NCBI GenBank assembly: GCA_046330955.1
Contig: JAXLRT010000004.1
Coordinates: 62,001 to 126,000, forward strand
Direction of reading: 5' to 3'
DNA from: JADJPO01 sp046330955
Lineage (GTDB): Bacteria > Actinomycetota > Actinomycetes > Actinomycetales > Kineosporiaceae
DNA: 64,000 nucleotides
The position numbers and the translations under genes are program-made. Below are positions 14,534-24,907 of this stretch, piece by piece. The notes under the pieces were generated by a model that did not search any database, had not been told where the DNA came from, and saw only the letters and a program-made list of their open reading frames with translations. Within the stretch, counting starts at the first letter, position 1; every line of letters begins with the position of its first letter.

Positions 14534-16540
14534 TCAGTGGGGGAAGGCGAGTTGGTCGACGAAGAGGTCGTTGAAGTCGGGGCGGTCGGAGAGTTCGACA
14601 TAGCGCACCTCGTCGAGCAGTCGCCGCGCGCCTTCGCGTTCGCGGATCGAGAGCAGGGCCATCTTGGCGCCCTCGCCGGCCACGTTGCCCGCGCTGACGA
14701 TGCGCACCACGGGCACCTTGGGCACCAGGCCGATCCGGACGGCGTTGGCGGCCGACAGGTACGAGCCGAACGAGCCCGCGAGCAACACCTGCTGGACGTC
14801 GGCCACGCTCGCGCCGTACTCGGTCAGCAGCAGGTTCCAGCCGGTGGCGATGGCGGCCTTGGCGAACTGCAGCTCGCGGACGTCGCGCTGCGACAGGTAG
14901 ATCGCGTGCTCGACGTCGCCGACCTCACCCGACCAGTGCAGGACGAAGACCCGTTCGCCGCCGTCGAGTTCCACCAACCGGTCGGCCAGGCCGGGGATCA
15001 CCGCCCGCGTGCCCTCGGCGGTGAGCAACCGGCCAGAGGAGTCCAGCAACCCGACGGCGACCAGTTCGGCGACCGCATCGACCAGGCCAGACCCGCACAG
15101 CCCCACGGGTTCCACGTCCCCGATCACTTGCAGCGCCACGCCGTCCGGGCTCAGCTTGACCACCTCGATGGCGCCGTCGGCCGCGCGCATGCCGCAGCGG
15201 ATCGAAGCCCCCTCGAACGCCGGCCCGGCCGGCGCCGCGGTCGACAGCAGCCGGGTCGAATCGCCCAGCACGATCTCGCAGTTGGTGCCGACGTCGATGA
15301 ACAGCCGCAGCCGCTTGTCGCGGTCCATGCCCGAGGCGAGCATGCCCGCCACGATGTCGCCCCCGACGTAAGCGCCCAGCGAGGGGAACAGGTAGGCCCG
15401 CGCCCGGGGGTGCACCTGCTCGGCCGTCAGCCCGAGGTCGGCGGCCAGCAACTCGGGAAAGTCCCTGCCGGACATGGCACTCGACATCACGAACGGCGCC
15501 ACCCCGAGCGGTTCCGGATCGATCCCGAGCACCAGGTGGGCCATGGTGGCGTTGCCGGCCAGGGCCACCTCGTACACCCCGGACGGCGCGACGCCGGCTT
15601 CGGCGCAGACCTCGGCCGCGAGCTCGGCCAGGGTGTCCCGAGCAGCCTGTTGCAGCCGGCCGAGGGCGTCCGGGTCGAGCATGGTGGCGCTGATCCGACT
15701 GATCACGTCGCCGCCGAACGGCTGCTGCTTGTTCAGCATCGAACGCACCGCCGCCGGGGTACCGGTGCTCAGGTCGAGCAGGGTCGCCACCACCGTGGTG
15801 GTGCCCAGGTCGAAGGCGATGCCGTATCGGGTCGCCGTGGTGTCTCCCGGCTCGACGTCGATCAGCACCTCGTCGACGATCACCGCCGTGACCTTGAAGT
15901 CGTTCTCGCGCAACACCTTGGGCAGCCGCCGCACAGCATACAGCTCGGGCCGGGGCTCGAGGTCGTCGATCGCCGCGAGCAACCGCTGGACGTCGGTGCG
16001 CTGGTCGGCCAGCGTCGGCTCGTCCAGCTCGACGTAGCGTTTCTGGACGGCGGGCCGCAGGATCACCTGCCGGCCCACCCCCACGGTGGCCGCCTTCGGC
16101 CGGGTGAGCAGCGGGGGAACCTCGACGGTCAGATCGTGCTGGGCCGTGGCCAGGCACGCCAGCCGCCAGCCCTGGCGTAGCTGATCGGGGGAGAAGGCCC
16201 GCGGGTCGAGCCGGGAGACCGGTACCGAACCGCCGATCACCCGGACCTTGCACTTGCGACAGGTGCCGTGCCCACCGCAGGTCGAGTCGATCGCGATGCC
16301 GTTCCAGCTGGCGGCGTCGAACACCGTCACCCCGGACGGCACCCTGACCTCGCGATCACCCCCGGTATTCCCCTCGCCGGTGCGCACGAACGTGATCCGG
16401 GCGCGACTGGGCTCGTCACCGCTCGACTCACCGGGTGGTGAGTCGAGCAGGTGATGGGCCTCGGGGTGCTCGCCGAGCAGCCCTTCGCGCAGGTATCGCT
16501 CGCGGTCGGGCTCGTTCGTGATGGCCGCCGGCTCGGTCAC
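14534..16540 (-). CDS. ATP-dependent reductive activator of corrinoid proteins (RACo/RamA-like)
   Basis: 668 residues from a GTG at 16540. After a ~45-residue N-terminal extension comes a [2Fe-2S] ferredoxin domain with C88, C94, C97 and C129 (CGGHGTCRKC...C). The large remainder is the ASKHA-type activase domain with YGIAFDLGTTTVVATLLDL, NATMAHLVLGIDPEPLG, LFIDVGTNCEIVLGD and AGSFGSYLSAANAVRIGLVP. Such proteins reduce inactive Co(II) corrinoid back to Co(I) at the expense of ATP. It sits one base after the methyltransferase stop, in the same operon as a corrinoid protein. Confidence 0.9.
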   Translation of the reverse strand: MTEPAAITNEPDRERYLREGLLGEHPEAHHLLDSPPGESSGDEPSRARITFVRTGEGNTGGDREVRVPSGVTVFDAASWNGIAIDSTCGGHGTCRKCKVRVIGGSVPVSRLDPRAFSPDQLRQGWRLACLATAQHDLTVEVPPLLTRPKAATVGVGRQVILRPAVQKRYVELDEPTLADQRTDVQRLLAAIDDLEPRPELYAVRRLPKVLRENDFKVTAVIVDEVLIDVEPGDTTATRYGIAFDLGTTTVVATLLDLSTGTPAAVRSMLNKQQPFGGDVISRISATMLDPDALGRLQQAARDTLAELAAEVCAEAGVAPSGVYEVALAGNATMAHLVLGIDPEPLGVAPFVMSSAMSGRDFPELLAADLGLTAEQVHPRARAYLFPSLGAYVGGDIVAGMLASGMDRDKRLRLFIDVGTNCEIVLGDSTRLLSTAAPAGPAFEGASIRCGMRAADGAIEVVKLSPDGVALQVIGDVEPVGLCGSGLVDAVAELVAVGLLDSSGRLLTAEGTRAVIPGLADRLVELDGGERVFVLHWSGEVGDVEHAIYLSQRDVRELQFAKAAIATGWNLLLTEYGASVADVQQVLLAGSFGSYLSAANAVRIGLVPKVPVVRIVSAGNVAGEGAKMALLSIREREGARRLLDEVRYVELSDRPDFNDLFVDQLAFPH

Positions 16541-16541
16541 G

Positions 16542-17426
16542 TCAGCCGGCTGTCGCGGCGGCAGCCGCCTCGGCCGCCCTCTGCTTGGCGCGGAACGCCG
16601 AGATCCAGTTGGCGCCCCACTCGTCGTTGCCCATCATCAGGTCGGCGGCCTTGATCGCGTCCACCATCTGCGGGGTCCGCGAGTCCATGATCGCGCTGGT
16701 GAGCCCGGCGTGCATGGCCATCGGCAGGAAGGCCGATCCCAGGGCGTGACGACCGGGCATCCCGAACGAGACGTTCCCGGCGCCGAGGGTGGTGTTCAGG
16801 TCGAGTTCGTCACGAATGAGCGAGATCGCCTGCATGGTCCACTTGCCGTATTCGTGGTTGGCACCCACCGGCATGGCGAGCGGGTCGATCACGATGTCCT
16901 CGATCGGGATGCCGTACTCCTTGGTGGCGATCTCGACGATCTTCTTGGTGATCTCGAGTCGCTTGGCCGGGTCCTCGGGGATCTCGTCCTCTTCGTTCGG
17001 CAACGCGATCACGGCGGCGCCGTACTTCTTGACCAGCGGCAGGATCGCCTCCAGTCGGTCGCGCTCGCCGGTCACCGAGTTCACCAGCGCCTTGCCCTGG
17101 TAGGCGGCCAGACCGGCGTCCAGGGCCTCGACCACGGAGGAGTCGATGCACAGCGGCAGGTCGGTCAGCGACTGGATCAGCTTGACCGCGTCCGAGAGCA
17201 GCTGCGCCTCGTCGGCCAGCGGGACGCCCATGTTCACGTCGAGCATGGTCGCGCCGCCGGCCACCTGGGCCTGCACGTCCTCGATCACCCGGTGCATGTC
17301 GCCGGCCCGCAGTTCCTCCTGGAACTTCGGCCGCCCGGTCGGGTTGATCCGCTCGCCGATGATGCAGAACGGCTGATCGGGGCCGATGACGACCTCGCGG
17401 GTGGCCGAGCGCAGAACAGTGTGCAT
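16542..17426 (-). CDS. Tetrahydrofolate:corrinoid-protein methyltransferase (MtgA/AcsE-like)
   Basis: 294 residues forming one pterin-binding TIM barrel. It opens with FCIIGERINPTGRPKF, then GGATMLDVNMG, LPLCIDSS, ALVNSVTGE and a VIDPLAMPVGANH segment, ending TTLGAGNVSFGMPGRH. These are the conserved folate-binding positions of MetH-domain, AcsE and MtgA enzymes. It would move the methyl group from methyl-Co(III) corrinoid protein to tetrahydrofolate, or the reverse. Position between corrinoid protein and activase favours MtgA-like catabolic use. The last ~15 residues are an Ala-rich tail. Confidence 0.88.
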   Translation of the reverse strand: MHTVLRSATREVVIGPDQPFCIIGERINPTGRPKFQEELRAGDMHRVIEDVQAQVAGGATMLDVNMGVPLADEAQLLSDAVKLIQSLTDLPLCIDSSVVEALDAGLAAYQGKALVNSVTGERDRLEAILPLVKKYGAAVIALPNEEDEIPEDPAKRLEITKKIVEIATKEYGIPIEDIVIDPLAMPVGANHEYGKWTMQAISLIRDELDLNTTLGAGNVSFGMPGRHALGSAFLPMAMHAGLTSAIMDSRTPQMVDAIKAADLMMGNDEWGANWISAFRAKQRAAEAAAAATAG

Positions 17427-17500
17427 GTGCGGGAACTCCTTGTCGTGGAACGGCTTTCGCGAGGAAGTGGTGGAGGCGGCGGGTGCGGCGCGACCAGTCG

Positions 17501-18171
<671 letters not shown>

Positions 18172-18175
<4 letters not shown>

Positions 18176-18963
18176 GCGGCTCCTACCTTTCGAGTGAACC
18201 CGAGTTGTGTGGACACGGATAGTGCCTGCTCGGCGACGAGTGCGCCGAGTACCGGCAGGCGTTCTGCCGGAATTCGAGCGGTCGGTCCGGAGACCGATAC
18301 TGCCCCCACCACGGTGCCATCGGGTCCGCGCACCGGCGCGGCGACCGCGACCAGACCCACTTCCAGTTCCTCCGCGGCGATCGCCCATCCCCGGCGACGC
18401 GTCACGGCCACATCGGACTCCAGCCCCGCTCGGGTGACGATCGTGGCCGACGTCCGAGCCTCGAGCGGCCCCTCGGGCAGTGCCATGCGTCCGAAGGCAT
18501 AGAAGATCTTTCCCAGCGCCGAGCAGTGCGGTGGCACCTCGACGTCGACCCAACTGGTGGCACCCAGCAGGTATCGGCCGTCGGCCTGGGATACCTGTAC
18601 CACGACGTCGCCTCGGGGCACGGCGAAGTTCGCGGTTTCACCGGTGGCGGCGGCCAGCCGGTCGAGGGCGGGCTGGGCGAGTTCGGCCAGGTCGTGCACG
18701 GCGTTGTGTCGTGCCGCGTACAGCGCGAACAGTGCGCCCGGGCGGAACAGGCCGTCCCGATCGCGTTGCACCAGCCGGTTGCGTTCGAGTGCCTGCAAGA
18801 GGCGAGAGGTGGTCGACTTCGCGAGGCCGAGTTCCTCGACCAGGGAGGTGAAACTGCGCGGTTCACCTGCGGCGACGATGAGGTCGAGCAGCGCGGCAGC
18901 ACGATCGACGGCCTGGCTGCCGGCGGTCGAGCCGGTCGGCTGGCGCGTCGAAGACTGTTCCAT
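18172..18963 (-). CDS. IclR-family regulator of the methyl-transfer cluster (IclR1)
   Basis: 263 residues from the ATG at 18963; a longer frame would run into the divergent mttB-like gene. The winged helix is at about residues 15-75 (VDRAAALLDLIVAAGEPRSFTSLVEELGLAKSTTSRLLQALER). The C-terminal IclR effector domain contains HCSALGKIFYAF, RRRGWAIAAEELEVGLVAVAAPVRGPDGTVVGAVSVSGP. A 17-bp palindrome overlaps its start codon. It is the first gene of the minus-strand corrinoid operon and is divergent from the methyltransferase, so it probably controls both. Confidence 0.88.
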
Positions 18964-18973
18964 ATCATGGAAC
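18957..18973. promoter_or_regulatory. Candidate IclR1 operator
   Basis: GTTCCATATCATGGAAC is a perfect inverted repeat (GTTCCAT, three-base spacer, ATGGAAC). It overlaps the iclR1 start codon and lies 95 bases before the mttB-like gene. TAGGAT at 18995-19000 is a plausible -10 for that gene. The matching -35 position then falls at the right edge of the palindrome, as expected for a repressor site. The size and symmetry fit IclR operators. Confidence 0.55.
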
Positions 18974-19067
18974 CGTTGTTTCACGGCGAAAGCGTAGGAT
19001 CGGCCCTCGTCCGCGGTCAAGCACGACCGCACAAGCGCCGCCAGTCCATCGAGTCGAAGGAGCCCCG

Positions 19068-20528
19068 ATGTTCCGAAACACCATGCCGCGCTACGAGATC
19101 CTCTCGCAGGAGTCACTGGCAGTGCTGGACTCCGGGTGGCGCCGGTTGGTGTCCGAGATCGGCGTCGAGTTCTGCTCCGATCGGGCCCTCGATCTGTTCC
19201 GCGCCGCGGGTCAGAAGATCGAGGACCAAAACGTCAAGTTCGACCCCGACTTCATCCTCGAGCAGGTCGCCAAGGCGCCGCACGAGTTCGACGTCCAGGC
19301 CCGAAACCCCGCCAATTCGGTGCACATCGGCGGCGATTCCATGGTCTTCGGTGGGGTCTACGGCCCGCCCTTCGTCCGCGAGGGCGACGTGCGCCGGGAC
19401 GCCACCATGGAGGACTTCCGCAATTTCACCCGTCTGGCCCAGGCCTTCCCCGGGCTGGACTCCGCCGGTGGGGTGATCTGCGAGCCCAACGACGCCCCGC
19501 TGGACAGCCGCCACCTGGACATGATCTACGCGCTGCAGACCCTGACCGACAAGATCTACATGGGCAACGTCGTCAGCGGTGTCAACGCCCGGGACACGTT
19601 GGCCATGACCGAGATCCTGTTCGGCGGTGGCAAGGGCCGCGAGGCCGGTCGGGCGGCGATCGAGAAGACCCCGGCCACCATCTCACTGATCAACTGCAAC
19701 TCTCCGCTGCGCTGGGACGACCGCATGCTCGACTCACAGTTCGAGTACAGCGCGGCCAACCAGCCGGTGGTGCTCACCCCGTTCCTGCTCATGGGGGCGA
19801 TGTCGCCGGTGTCGATCCCGGCCACCCTGGCGCAGCAGATCGCCGAGGCGTTGACCGGCATCGCGCTGTCGCAGCTGATCCGTCCGGGTAGCCCGGTGAT
19901 CTTCGGTTCGTTCCTGTCGAACATCGACATGCAGTCCGGCTCACCGCAGTTCGGCACCCCCGAGTCGGCCCTCGGGCTGCTGTGCACCGGCCAGATCGCC
20001 CGGCACTTCGGACTGCCGGTGCGCTCGGGCGGCGGGTTCACGTCGTCCCAGGTGCCCGACGCGCAGGCCGCGTACGAGGCGCTGATGACGATGCTGCCGA
20101 CCTTCCTGGCCGGCATCAACTGGGTGATGCACACCGCCGGCTGGCTCGACGGTGGGCTGGTGGCCTGTTACGAGAAGTTCGTCATCGACATGCAGATTCA
20201 CGAGATGTTGCAGCACATGTTCACGCCGATCGAGTTCTCGCAGGAGACCCTGGCCTTCGGCGCGCACGAAGAGGTCGGCCACGGCGGGCACTTCCTCGGC
20301 GCCGAGCACACCATGGAGCGGTTCCGCACCTGCTTCTATCGGCCGTTCCTGTCCAGCTCGGACAACTACGACCGCTGGATGCGCAACGGTGCCAAGGACG
20401 CCGCGGCCCGAGCCTCCGACGTCTGGCGCGCCAAGCTCGACACCTACGAGCAGCCCCCGCTGGACGACGCGGTGCGCGAGGAGCTGGAGGCGTACGTGAC
20501 CGTACGGCGGGCGGAGCTGGGCGACTGA
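19068..20528 (+). CDS. MttB-family methyltransferase without pyrrolysine (MtgB-like, probable glycine betaine:corrinoid methyltransferase)
   Basis: 486 residues from the ATG at 19068, with GGAG five bases before it. It is full length for the trimethylamine methyltransferase family, without the in-frame amber codon that encodes pyrrolysine in archaeal MttB. Conserved stretches include GVEFCSDRALDLF, GGVICEPNDAPLDSRHLDM, INCNSPLRWDDRML, GSPVIFGSFLSNIDMQSGSPQFGTPE and GGHFLGAEHTMERFRTCFYRP. Non-pyrrolysine members include MtgB (glycine betaine) and others acting on proline betaine, carnitine or gamma-butyrobetaine. Betaine transporter and dimethylglycine-dehydrogenase-like genes 10-20 kb away favour glycine betaine, but the substrate is inferred. 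Confidence 0.88.
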   Translation: MFRNTMPRYEILSQESLAVLDSGWRRLVSEIGVEFCSDRALDLFRAAGQKIEDQNVKFDPDFILEQVAKAPHEFDVQARNPANSVHIGGDSMVFGGVYGPPFVREGDVRRDATMEDFRNFTRLAQAFPGLDSAGGVICEPNDAPLDSRHLDMIYALQTLTDKIYMGNVVSGVNARDTLAMTEILFGGGKGREAGRAAIEKTPATISLINCNSPLRWDDRMLDSQFEYSAANQPVVLTPFLLMGAMSPVSIPATLAQQIAEALTGIALSQLIRPGSPVIFGSFLSNIDMQSGSPQFGTPESALGLLCTGQIARHFGLPVRSGGGFTSSQVPDAQAAYEALMTMLPTFLAGINWVMHTAGWLDGGLVACYEKFVIDMQIHEMLQHMFTPIEFSQETLAFGAHEEVGHGGHFLGAEHTMERFRTCFYRPFLSSSDNYDRWMRNGAKDAAARASDVWRAKLDTYEQPPLDDAVREELEAYVTVRRAELGD

Positions 20529-20581
20529 GTTCGGCCATCGAGCAAGGCGTTCGAGCAGGGCGTCGTCCGCCGGCCCCTGGA

Positions 20582-23500
20582 TCAGTTCGGCGTGACGGCG
20601 TTGGACGCGGCCGAGGCGGCGCCGGTGCCGATGGCATTGGTGGCGGTGACGGTGAAGGTGTAGCTGGTGCCGTTGGTCAGGCCGGTGACCGTGCAACTGG
20701 TGGCGCCTGTCGTGGTGCAGGTCTTGGCCCCTGGGCTCGACGTCACGGTGTACCCGGTGACCGCCGAACCGCCGTTCCACGGCGCCGTCCAGGACACCGT
20801 CGCCTGGGTGTTGCCGCCGCTGGCGGTGGCGGACGTGGGGGCGGCGGGTGTGATGGTGAGCGCCCACTTGCGGGCCAGGTACTCGGCGATGGTGCGCTGG
20901 TCCGTGGTGGTCTGGGCGGTGTTGAAGCCGACCAGCTCGGCGATGGCGCCGTTGTACGTGGCGCCACTGGTGTTCTTGCCCAGGTTGGCGGTCGCCGACG
21001 CGGTCAGGGCTGCCGTGTTCGTCGAGGTTGCGGTTCCCCGCGTCGCGTCGTCCACGGAGGCTTGCAGGCCGCCGCCCGAGCGGCGCGTGGTGACCAAGTG
21101 GGTGGTGGCGTTGCCGATGCTGGTCGGCCCGTGCGCGGTGGTGTCGGGATTGCCGGTACCCATCGCGGGGACGCCGCCGGTGATCGTCACGCCGTAGTCG
21201 TTCTGCACACTGACACCCGACAGGTCGAAGATCGGTGCCCCGGCATACCACTGGGCGTTGGAGGCACCCGTGCTGGCGCTGGGGCGGACGACGGCGTACC
21301 AGGTCATGTCACCGGCGAACGGCCGGCTCGCGCTGAGCTGGCTGGTACCACTGAAGCTCACCGTGGGGTGACCGTTGATGCTCGTGCCCACGGCCGCGTA
21401 GGCGGTGGACACCACGGTGGCGTTGTTGGCCGAACCGGACTTGTCCTTCCAGCAGGCCACGGTGGTGGTGGCCTGTGCGCCGGTGCAGTTGGTGGTCAAC
21501 ACCGTGGTGGCATCGGCGGCGTCATACCAGAGTTTCATGGTCGTCGACGTCATGATCGCGGCGGGGTAGGTGGTCACTGTCGTTGCGGCGGAGGCGGTTC
21601 CGGTGCCGAGGGCGTTGGTGGCGGCAACGGTGACCGAGTAGGTGATGCCGTCGATCAGGCCGGTCAGGGTGCACGGGCTGGACGCCGCGGTGCAGGTGAC
21701 GGTGCTCTGGCCGCTGGCGGTGGCGGTGGCCGTGTAGCCGGTGATCGCGCTGCCACCGTTGGAGGCGGGGGCGGTCCAGGACACCGAGGCCTGTCCATTG
21801 GCGGTGGTACTGGGCGTGGCGGTGACGGCGGTCGGCGCGCCGGGGGTGGTGGCGACGGTGACGCTGGTGGTGGCGGCCGGTCCGGCGCCGACGGAGTTGG
21901 TGGCGGTGACGGTGACCGTGTAGGTGGTGCCGTTGGTCAGTCCGGTGATGGTGCAGCCGGTGGATGGTGGTGTGGCAGTGCAGGTTTGGCCGCCGGGTGA
22001 GGCGGTGGCGGTGTAGCCGGTGATGGTGGCGCCGCCGTCCCAGGTGGGGGCGGTCCAGCTGAGGGTGGCCTGGGTGTTGCCCGGCGTGGCGGTGGGGCTG
22101 CCGGGGGCGGCGGGGGTGATCACGGAGGCCCATTTGTGGGCGAGGTATTCCTCGAGGGTGCGGCGTTGGGTGGTGGTCAGGGTGCCGTTGAACGCGATGA
22201 TCTCGGGGGTGGTGCCCCACCAGCGGCCGGCCGGGGTGCTGTCGCCGCCGGTGCCGAGCCAGAGGTGGTGGGTGCCGGTGGTGAAGGCTCCGCTGGTGGT
22301 GACGCCGGCGCCGCCCTGGGCCCAGATGGTGACCGAGGTGCCGGAGGTGAACTCGGCGGCGGCGACCCCTTGGGCCTGGGAGCCGGGCCAGGCGGTGGAG
22401 AACGCCATCGGGTTGCCGTTGACGTCGGCGCCGGTGGCCGACCAGCTGGTGATGCGGCGTTGGCTGGCAGCGGTGGTGCCGCCGTAGGAGAGGGCGGAGA
22501 TGCCGTTCATGGCGACGCTGGGGTTGACGGCCGCAGACAGGATGACGGTGCCGGTCGTGGTACCGGTGGGCAGCAGGCTGGGGTTGGCCGAGAGGTAGTC
22601 GTCGGTGCCGTCGAAGCTGGGCACGGGGTGGCCGGCGACGGTGCTCAGGACGGGTTGGTAGGTGCCGGAGGCCTGGGTGGCGTGGTTGGCCGAGCTGGAT
22701 TTGTCCTTCCAGCAGCCGACGGTGGTGGTGGCTTCGGCGCCGGTGCAGGCCGAGGAGGCCAGGATCGTGGCGGGGTCGGCGCCGTCCAGCCAGAGTTTCA
22801 GGTTCGACCCGGACATGAGGGTGGCGGGGTAGGTGGTCACGGTGGTGGCGGTGGACGCCGGTCCGGTTCCGACGCTGTTGGTGGCGGTGACGGAGACCGA
22901 GTAGGTGACGCCGTCGACGAGGCTGCTCAGCGTGCAGGGGCTGGACGCCGCGGTGCAGGTGCGCGTGGTCTGACCGGCGGCCGTCGCGGTGGCGGTGTAG
23001 GAGGTGATGGCGGCGCCGCCGGTGGAGGTGGGGGCGGTCCAGGTGACAGTGGCCTCGCCGCTGACGGTGGTGCTGGCGGTGGCAGTGACCCCGGTGGGAG
23101 CGCTGGGCACGGTGGTGGTGGGGGTGGCCGTGGTGGTCGAGGCGGGCCCGGTGCCGACGGCATTGGCGGCGGTGACGCTGAAGGTGTAGGGGGTGCCTCC
23201 GCTCAGTCCGGTGACGGTGCAGCTGGTGGTGGCCGTGGTGCAGGACGCACCGCCGGGGCTCGCGGTGACGGTGTACGAGGTGACGGCCGACCCGCCGTCC
23301 CAGGAGGGCGCCGACCAACTCACGGCCACCTGACCGCCGCCCGGGGTGCCGGTCGGTCCAACTGGTGCGCCGGGCGTGATGGTGACCCCCCACTTGCGGG
23401 CGAGGTACTCGGTGATGGTTCTCTCGTCCGTGCGCGACAGGGCCGTGGTGGCGACGATGACTTCGCCGAGGTCGCCGACGTAGGTCGCCGCGTCGACGTT

Positions 23501-24828
23501 CTTGCCGAGGTAGGCGGTGACGGTGTTGGTCAGGGCCGGGCTGGCGGCCGTGGTGGCGGTACCGCGGGTGGCTCCGTCGGCCGAGGCCTCGAGGCTGGTA
23601 CCGCTGCGTCGGCCGACGGCAAGGTGGCCGGAGCCGTTGTTGACGGTGACCGGGCCGTGGGCGGTGGTGTCGGACGGGGTGCCGGTCCCGAAGGCGGGCG
23701 CCCCGGCGACGAGCGCCAGACCGTAGTCGTAGCCGAACCCGTTGACCTCACCGTCGAGCAGGGGGGACCCTGCCCACCAGTGGTCGGTGGCCAGGCCCTG
23801 GGTCTGGGTGGTGCGCGTGATGGCGAAGATCGTCATGTCCGCCGAGGCCGGTGAGGCGACGCCGAGCTGTGACGAGCCGTTGAAGGCCAGGGTGGGCAGT
23901 GCATTCAGGGTGGGCCCGATCGTGGCAGCGACCGTGCCGGTGGCGTGGCGGGTGTTGCCGGATTTGTCCTTCCAGCATTGAACGGCAGAGCCGAGGCTGG
24001 TGCCGGCTGCCGAGGTGCAGCCGGTGTTGCTGTACCGGGTGGTGGGGTCGGCCGCATCGAGCCAGACCCCGAGCCCTGCGGTGGTCATGATCGTGGCGGG
24101 GTAGGGGGTGGCGGTGGTGGTGCCGGGGCTGCTGGTGCCGTTGGCGTTGGTGGCGGTCACGCTGACGGTGTAGGTGAGGCCGTTGGTGAGGCCGGTGAAG
24201 GTGCAGGTGCGGGTGGCGGGGACGGTGACGGTGCAGCTGGTCGATGCGGGGCTGGTGGTGGCGGTGTAGCTGGTGATGGCCGAGCCCTGGTCGTCGGGCA
24301 GGGTCCAGGTGGCGGTGATCTGGGTGTCGGTGGGGTGGCGGTGACCACGGGTGGGTCGGGGATGCCGGTGCAGGGGGTGGTGGCGGTGGTGGTGGCGGTC
24401 GAGGTCCAGGTGCCGTAGCGGATCCGGACGTGGGGGGTGAGTTGAGTGGTGGGCACGGTGATGGTGGTGCTGGTGCCGCTGACGCCGGTCGCCAGGGTCG
24501 ATGCCCCGTCGGTGATGTCGTAGGTGGCTCCGGCGCGCAGGCCGGCGGCGGGGGTCCAGGTGACCTGGCAGGTGGTGGGCGCCGTCCGGCTGGTGGTGAC
24601 GGCGGTGGGGATCCAGGGGTCCAGTTGGGCAGCGCTCAGCGCCGTCCCGGAGTTTCCCGTTTGTGCCGTGAAGGCGCCCTGGACCTGGGAGGAGAACAAC
24701 GCCGCAAATCCCAGGAAGATCAACGCGGCGCCCACGATCACCCGACTCCATCGACGCCGGGTGAGGCTCGGGTCCGGGGTGGGCCCGCGCGGGGACGCCG
24801 AAGCGCCACGTGAAGCGATCACCACCAC
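20582..24828 (-). pseudogene. Giant secreted FN3/LamG-like protein, paralog 1 (one frameshift)
   Basis: About 1415 residues if one frameshift is repaired. The N-terminal frame starts at a GTG at 24828 with a basic stretch, one membrane segment (VIVGAALIFLGFAAL) and the sequence QGAFTAQTGNSGTALSAAQLD. A run of four Gs at 24332-24335 has five in the paralog, and the missing base moves reading into the frame that continues to 20582. After two FN3-like domains come three LamG-like units (about 24090-23370, 22820-22110 and 21555-20850). Each opens with a LWLDGADP...CWKDKS motif and closes with a RRxxEEYLARKWG motif, and units are separated by paired FN3 domains. There is no sortase motif. A surface-adhesive or polysaccharide-binding role is likely. 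Confidence 0.75.
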
Positions 24829-24907
24829 GTCAGGTGTCTCGGCAGCTCGGGCGCCGGGGCTGAGCCTGTCGGCCCAGACAGATCCCGACAGATCGCCGTG
24901 GCGCGAC

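Noticed and set aside
19068..20528. Pyrrolysine-containing trimethylamine methyltransferase
   Set aside because: The frame has no internal amber codon and is full length; no pyl genes are present, so it belongs to the non-pyrrolysine subgroup.
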